Below are positions 41,052 through 45,086 of a DNA stretch of 45,086 nt, in pieces. The notes under the pieces are model-generated. The model saw only the letters and a program-made list of their open reading frames with translations, was not told the origin of the DNA and made no database searches. Source of the DNA: Clostridium sp. (GTDB lineage: Bacteria; Bacillota; Clostridia; Lachnospirales; Lachnospiraceae); assembly GCA_004554205.1 (NCBI GenBank), contig SFNH01000006.1, positions 1 to 45,086 of the forward strand, given 5' to 3'. Every line of letters begins with the position of its first letter. Positions within the stretch are counted from its first letter, which is position 1. The position numbers and the translations under genes were made by a program.

Positions 41052-42953
41052 TTAAACGTCTCCTTCCTTTACAGTGTCGGAATGAAATGTAAGAGTATAC
41101 TCAATCTCATGCGGCGTGCTCATTGCCACCGTATCGCCGATTACATTCATCGGCTCATCAAAGGCGTGAACCGGAATCTCAAACACGGAATTTCCATCCG
41201 TATTTACCGGCAGATATTTTTCCCCATCTACGACCATATAATCATAATTCGGACTGTTCCACTGTACCGTTGCGGTCACGGCCGCTCCCGAAACAGTAAT
41301 GATTGCGGGAGATAAAAGCTTCGCCCTTCCGCTTCCGCCTTCAAATGTAAACTCAATGGTATAGTTTCCGTCCTTCAGTTCCCGGACATTAACCGCCTGT
41401 GCTGGTGCTCCCTGCAATGGCTCCGGGTTGGAGACAATGACCTTATGGTCATACCATTTTCCCTTTATCCCAAGCAGCGCCAGATCAAATTCCTTATCGA
41501 GCGCCGGAACAGGCACATCAAAGCCATAGACCTCCTCCGTCATGCCGTCGCTGTATGTGACCGTATCCTCCGTCGGCATGAGAAGGCCCGCTTCGTCTTT
41601 CTCCGCATTCTCCGCGAGGCCCGGATAAAGGTTTATGATCTTTTTGGACGTCAGCGAAATATGGATTGTCATTTTCCCGTTTTCTACCGACAGTGTCCCC
41701 TTGCCGTCACACGCCTCACTCACATGAAACATACTGCTGTCCGTATCAAAATCCGCCTTATATATCCCATCCGGAAGGGGATTCATCGCATCCGCGGTAT
41801 GCGCCACATAAAGCTGCTGGATGGCAGCGACAGAGCCAAGACCTGCGAGCTGCGCGTCCACGCTGTCAAATTTCCCGGATGCTTTAAACATGCTCATCCA
41901 GGAATCCTCCTCGGCGCCTGCCATATCATTATTCGCATGGTCTCCCGCTACCACCATCAGCGGGCGAAGTATCACTTTCGCATAGCCGCCCTGCGCCACC
42001 GCATCGATCACTGACTCACAGGCAGTCTCTTCCGGCTCTCCTTCTACTGTCCCGATAAACACATTGTGATAGCCAAGCTCGCCCATCTGCGTCTGCATCT
42101 GACTGTAAGATACCTTTGCCGTGTGCGAGGTGCCATGTCCCAAAAATACGAATGCGACGCCATCCTCTCTTGCCGCATTGAGGCTGTCATAGCCTGCATC
42201 CTTCACCGCTTCCGCGGTAATCGCCTCCGCAACGGCTGCTTTATCCGCATTAATCACAGTGGCATCGTTTCCCACCTCTCCAAGCAGCGGCTCCGCAACT
42301 TTTACAGTTTCAAACTGATCCCGATATGCCTCAACCGCTTCCACCAGTTCGTCATACTCTGCCCCATGCATTAAATGCGTAGGCTGGATCACGAGCTGCC
42401 TGACCCCGTTCGCCGCGGCGCGTTCCAGGGCCTGCTCCATATTGTCAATGTGCTCACCATCGCGCGCCTGCACATGATTGATAATGATCTGAGCTGTAAA
42501 TGCCCGTCTCACAGACCAGTCTGGATAGGCCTCCTGCAATGCGTCCTCGATCCCCTTAATGTCCGCCACGCGGCTGTCATTAAAGGAAGTGCCAAAGCTC
42601 ACCGCCAGAATTTCTTTTTCTCCGATTCCATCCTGATTGCGCGGATCATCCTTAGACGCATCACCGGTATTTTTCCCAAAATAGTCCGGATCCGCATTCT
42701 CGCCTTTCACCAGTTCCTTTTGTTTATCCGTCAGCGCGTCCCACGCTGCTTTGGCAGCCGCGCACTGCCTGTCTGTCTCATCTGTTCTTTTCTGCACATA
42801 GATCGCGTCGATCAGCGCTGCCACCTCATCGGCTGCTTTCTGGTCGGCATCTGCCGCCGTTTCCGTAGCGGCCGTTTCTTTCGCGTTTCCGCATCCTGTC
42901 ATACAGAATGTTCCCATCAATATTGCCATTAATAATGCTGTTCTTTTTTTCAT
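41052..42953 (-). CDS. CbiK-type chelatase lipoprotein with two C-terminal beta-rich domains
   Basis: This is a 633-residue protein. A lipoprotein signal peptide ends in the lipobox MTGC (Cys21), so it should be anchored outside the cell. Residues about 105-375 are an anaerobic cobaltochelatase (CbiK) fold: ILAVSFGTSF at the start, then the metal-site residues in QPTHLMHGAEY, IGTVEGEPEE and MVVAGDHANND. Two related regions follow, starting LPDGIYKADF and LKDGNYTIEF, of the beta-rich type seen in some iron/haem surface proteins. CbiK normally inserts cobalt in the cytoplasm, so an exported form suggests a tetrapyrrole or metal-binding role. Start 42953 has GGAGGAAAC. Confidence 0.85.
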   Translation of the reverse strand: MKKRTALLMAILMGTFCMTGCGNAKETAATETAADADQKAADEVAALIDAIYVQKRTDETDRQCAAAKAAWDALTDKQKELVKGENADPDYFGKNTGDASKDDPRNQDGIGEKEILAVSFGTSFNDSRVADIKGIEDALQEAYPDWSVRRAFTAQIIINHVQARDGEHIDNMEQALERAAANGVRQLVIQPTHLMHGAEYDELVEAVEAYRDQFETVKVAEPLLGEVGNDATVINADKAAVAEAITAEAVKDAGYDSLNAAREDGVAFVFLGHGTSHTAKVSYSQMQTQMGELGYHNVFIGTVEGEPEETACESVIDAVAQGGYAKVILRPLMVVAGDHANNDMAGAEEDSWMSMFKASGKFDSVDAQLAGLGSVAAIQQLYVAHTADAMNPLPDGIYKADFDTDSSMFHVSEACDGKGTLSVENGKMTIHISLTSKKIINLYPGLAENAEKDEAGLLMPTEDTVTYSDGMTEEVYGFDVPVPALDKEFDLALLGIKGKWYDHKVIVSNPEPLQGAPAQAVNVRELKDGNYTIEFTFEGGSGRAKLLSPAIITVSGAAVTATVQWNSPNYDYMVVDGEKYLPVNTDGNSVFEIPVHAFDEPMNVIGDTVAMSTPHEIEYTLTFHSDTVKEGDV

Positions 42954-42982
42954 GTTTCCTCCCTCGACAGATATGTACCGGT

Positions 42983-43509
42983 TCAATCAGAAGCCCGGCG
43001 GATCTTATACTCTTTCTCATACCATGAAAGAATCCCGGCAAGGTTATCCTCGCTGAAATAGTCTGCATCGGTCTGCATCTGCTCAAGCATCCGCTCCTCC
43101 TGCGCCGAGCGCTGCTTTCTGGACGCAAGTCCCCTGGCGAGCATTGAAATAATCAGTTTATTCACGCCTTTGAGCCTGCCGCGGTCAATGCCGCCCTGCA
43201 GGGTAAAAAGCGGTGTCTCATCCGGAATCATTGAGGCGCCGCGCACCTCGGAAAGCATTGTCCCGGTATCGCAAAGGCCAACGCCGCATACGGCGCAGAC
43301 GGAAAAACGCTTCGCCGCCTCGGAATACCCCTTTACACGGCTGGCCTGAATCCATCCGAAATACAGGATCGGCGTGCCCTTGGCAAGCTGATTTTCAGCT
43401 TCGCGGAAAACGTAGACCGAAAGTCCCGTCCGGCTGCCGAACAGGCGGGCGTACTGCTCCGTGTGCCCGGCGTTGGACGTGTAAACAATCGCAGTTGGTT
43501 TGTGTTCAT
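42983..43509 (-). pseudogene. Flavodoxin-like protein gene, frameshifted near its start
   Basis: An open frame from 43510 to the stop at 42983 encodes a flavodoxin-type domain. PTAIVYTSNAGHTEQYARLFG is the FMN phosphate-binding loop, and GTPILYFGWIQASRVKGY and SVCAVCGVGLCD follow. No normal start codon exists in that frame. The ATG at 43509, with AAGGAGGG upstream, reads a different frame and stops within about 60 codons. Deleting one CA from the CACA at its 4th-5th codons gives MNKPTAIVYTSNAGH exactly. A 2-bp duplication therefore disrupts the gene, or the sequence has an error. A 91-residue fragment from 43258 remains open. It is next to the chelatase lipoprotein. Confidence 0.8.
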
Positions 43510-43700
43510 CTTACCCTCCTTGTGAAAATCTCCGCAGGCATATGATAACGCCTGCTTTAAACTCTAAATTTTCTCCCATTACTCTCATGCCCTGATATAA
43601 CGTGTTGACCTGCCCTTACCGATCCGGATGACGGAACCGTTCCAGCTAACTCTCTCTTTCTTTTTTGTATCGAACTGGCAGACCGCCGGAGCGAAACAGC

Positions 43701-43766
43701 CAGTCCGTTGGACTGAAATATGCAGAATAATTGCAATTCTCACCAAAATCCATTTGGATTTTGGTG
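43701..43766. repeat. Pair of perfect hairpins in the gap after uridine phosphorylase
   Basis: CAGTCC-GTT-GGACTG (43701-43715) and CACCAAAATCCA-TT-TGGATTTTGGTG (43741-43766) are perfect inverted repeats. The first has 6-bp arms, the second 12-bp arms around two bases. The 297-bp gap (43514-43810) has an 82-residue minus-strand frame of no recognised family. No T-run follows either hairpin, so terminator function is uncertain. Confidence 0.6.
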
Positions 43767-43810
43767 AGGGCTGTATTGAACAGGGCAGAGAAGCCGGGAG
43801 ATACGCGGGT

Positions 43811-44578
43811 TTACCCCTTGCGGTCCTCTTCAATGAGCAACTTCAAGGCTTCCACCGCCACCTTGACAGAGTTGGAGGTGTTTTCGTTCATCTTCTGGTC
43901 CAGTCCGGCGGCTTCCCGCTCCTGGTTCCAGATGACGTGGAAGCAGGAGCCGCAGCGGCAGCCCAAGGCCGCGGCAATCACGAACAGCGCCGCCGATTCC
44001 ATCTCGCTGGCCTTGACTCCCAGCCGCTTCCATGCCTCCCATTTGGCTTTCAGCTCGTAGGAGACGGGAGAAGCCTCAGGGCTGTGCTGGCCGTAAAAGC
44101 TGTCCTTGCACTGAACCACGCCGGTGTGCAGGGGCAGGCCCAGAGCCTTTGTGGCCTTAGCCAGACAGTTGGTGATGCCCAGGTCCGCCACGGCCGGATA
44201 CTCAATGGGCGCGTATTCCTGGCTGGTGTGCTCAAAGCGGATGGCGCCAGTAGCTACCACGATATCGCCGGACTGGACGTCCAGGTCGATGCCGCCGCAG
44301 GTCCCGGTTCGGATAAAGGTGTCCGCACCGCACTTGTGGAGCTCCTCCATGGCGATGGCGGCGGAGGGTCCGCCGATGCCGGTGGAACAGGCGGTGACTT
44401 TTTCCCCCAGAAGGGTGCCTGTCCAAACATTGTATTCCCGATTGCAGGCCACCTGCTTCGCGTTATCAAACAGGGCGGCAATCGCGGGGACCCGGCCGGG
44501 ATCACCGGGTAAAATGCAGTAACGCCCTACATCGCCGGGGGCGCAATGAATATGAAATTGTTTCTCCAGTTCTTGCAT
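43811..44578 (-). CDS. Nucleoside phosphorylase, uridine-phosphorylase type
   Basis: This 255-residue enzyme of the PNP/Udp family cleaves nucleosides with phosphate. LPGDPGRVPAIA near residue 23, GIGGPSAAIAMEEL near 67, RTGTCGGID near 90 and the EMESAALFVIAA segment near 192 are the family marks. The latter holds the nucleoside-binding Glu-Met-Glu. The length and GDPGR suggest uridine phosphorylase rather than a purine enzyme. AAGGAG lies ten bases before the start. A 252-bp leader region precedes it. Confidence 0.9.
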   Translation of the reverse strand: MQELEKQFHIHCAPGDVGRYCILPGDPGRVPAIAALFDNAKQVACNREYNVWTGTLLGEKVTACSTGIGGPSAAIAMEELHKCGADTFIRTGTCGGIDLDVQSGDIVVATGAIRFEHTSQEYAPIEYPAVADLGITNCLAKATKALGLPLHTGVVQCKDSFYGQHSPEASPVSYELKAKWEAWKRLGVKASEMESAALFVIAAALGCRCGSCFHVIWNQEREAAGLDQKMNENTSNSVKVAVEALKLLIEEDRKG

Positions 44579-44830
44579 AGCAGTAATCTCCTTATATGGT
44601 TTTTTGAGACGACGCAGCCCATGGCAAACGCGTCAGTATCTCCGTATCAAAATCTCAGGTCGCTTCGTCGCGGACGTCCGTTGTTTACCGCTGTCCCTTG
44701 TCGTAGGGAATCCCCTCAGCCTTGGGCGCCCGGGATTTCCTTTCCACACCTCAGGCTGATATCCTAAGGTTGAGTGCTTTCCATTTCTTACAACCGGTCT
44801 CTTAATATGTAAAAGTATTCATTGTCCGTT
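44579..44830 (-). other. Upstream region of the nucleoside phosphorylase, several small stems
   Basis: No gene is seen in these 252 bases. On the minus strand there are short pairings, for example TCCCT-ACGACA-AGGGA and a GACG-rich arm near 44650-44670 against GGCTGCGTCGTC near 44607. These could form a structured leader, but no known riboswitch class was recognised and no clear promoter was found. Confidence 0.3.
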
Positions 44831-45085
44831 TTATCTTATAAAATTCATGGGCTGATACGGCTCTTTTTGCGGAATACCATACTGTTCTTTTCCGAGTAAA
44901 ATACTCTTCATCAGGAATGCCATATTGTGTGCAAGTGTTCTCATCCCCTGCAATCCTTCTATATCCTGCAATGCCTCTCCGGGCTCTCTCCCGTGAATGC
45001 TGTTCCAATACTGACCGGATGCGACCGGCATCCCTGATATCGTAAAGAACTTGTTCAGTTCATCAAACGAAGCGGAAAGTCCGCC
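44831..45085 (-). CDS. Flavodoxin-family / NAD(P)H-dependent FMN reductase-like protein, C-terminal part
   Basis: The frame is open to the right edge. About 84 residues are visible, from GLSASFDELNKFFTISGMPV to NFIR. VASGQYWNSIHGREPGE and LQGMRTLAHNMAFLMKSI match the C-terminal part of flavodoxin-fold iron-sulfur flavoproteins or NAD(P)H-dependent FMN reductases. The N-terminal half and its FMN-binding loop are outside the window. Internal ATGs exist but would start mid-domain. It precedes the nucleoside phosphorylase by 252 bp, so they may not share a transcript. Confidence 0.75.
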   Translation of the reverse strand, partial: GGLSASFDELNKFFTISGMPVASGQYWNSIHGREPGEALQDIEGLQGMRTLAHNMAFLMKSILLGKEQYGIPQKEPYQPMNFIR

Positions 45086-45086
45086 G

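Noticed and set aside
43585..43833. 82-residue open frame on the minus strand
   Set aside because: It overlaps the end of the nucleoside phosphorylase and two hairpins. No good ribosome site or family was seen.
1..45086. tRNA(Sec) gene selC, other tRNA or rRNA genes, CRISPR arrays
   Set aside because: The gaps near selA/selB and elsewhere were read on both strands. None held a tRNA-like fold with a TTCGA-type arm or regularly spaced repeats.

Overview
The window looks like chromosomal DNA of an anaerobic Clostridia bacterium, most likely a gut-type Lachnospiraceae. The reasons are strong GGAGG-type ribosome sites, many ATGA-type stop/start overlaps, [FeFe]-hydrogenases, a selenocysteine formate dehydrogenase, a uronate pathway under a LacI-family regulator and a YolD/Y-polymerase pair. 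No RNA gene, CRISPR array or complete insertion sequence was found.

Bases 1-31700 are almost entirely one formate/hydrogen/selenium locus, mostly on the minus strand. At the left edge lie a truncated TetR-like regulator and a MOSC-domain protein. The catalytic cluster follows, read right to left: a selenocysteine formate dehydrogenase (4839-7850, with an in-frame UGA and a bacterial SECIS hairpin), two tandem near-duplicate [FeFe]-hydrogenases, and a 56-residue 2[4Fe-4S] ferredoxin. Upstream of these are their helpers: two MoeA-type molybdenum cofactor genes, selB and selA. Upstream again is a tightly packed 11-cistron operon (14746-25484) that encodes an Mrp/Mbh-type ion-translocating membrane module: a new 43-residue membrane protein, MrpE, F, G, MbhD, MbhE/MrpB and MrpC, four large antiporter-like subunits, and a DUF1576 membrane protein. 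It carries no [NiFe]-hydrogenase or quinone-type arm. fdhD (divergent), a TruA-like protein lacking the catalytic motif, selD, a YedF/TusA-like protein, a YedE-type transporter and a cysteine-desulfurase-like enzyme complete the selenium and cofactor supply. The inference is that formate oxidation to H2, or its reverse, by a soluble Fdh/HydA/ferredoxin system may be coupled to an Mrp-type ion pump. This is the most interesting system in the window.

Bases 31700-38200 form a hexuronate catabolism locus: kdgK, kdgA and uxaA on the minus strand, a LacI-family regulator and uxaC on the plus strand. Matching operators at the uxaA promoter and at the regulator's own promoter tie the divergent units together. 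uxaB was not seen.

Bases 38200-45086 are mixed: a Fe-S protein/cupin pair, a YolD-like protein with a Y-family DNA polymerase, a CbiK-type chelatase lipoprotein, a frameshifted flavodoxin-like gene, a uridine-phosphorylase-like enzyme, and the end of a flavodoxin-family reductase that runs off the right edge. Several intergenic gaps carry a recurring GTAACTGTTCAG-type inverted repeat. One gap carries a 158-bp element able to fold as a cloverleaf.
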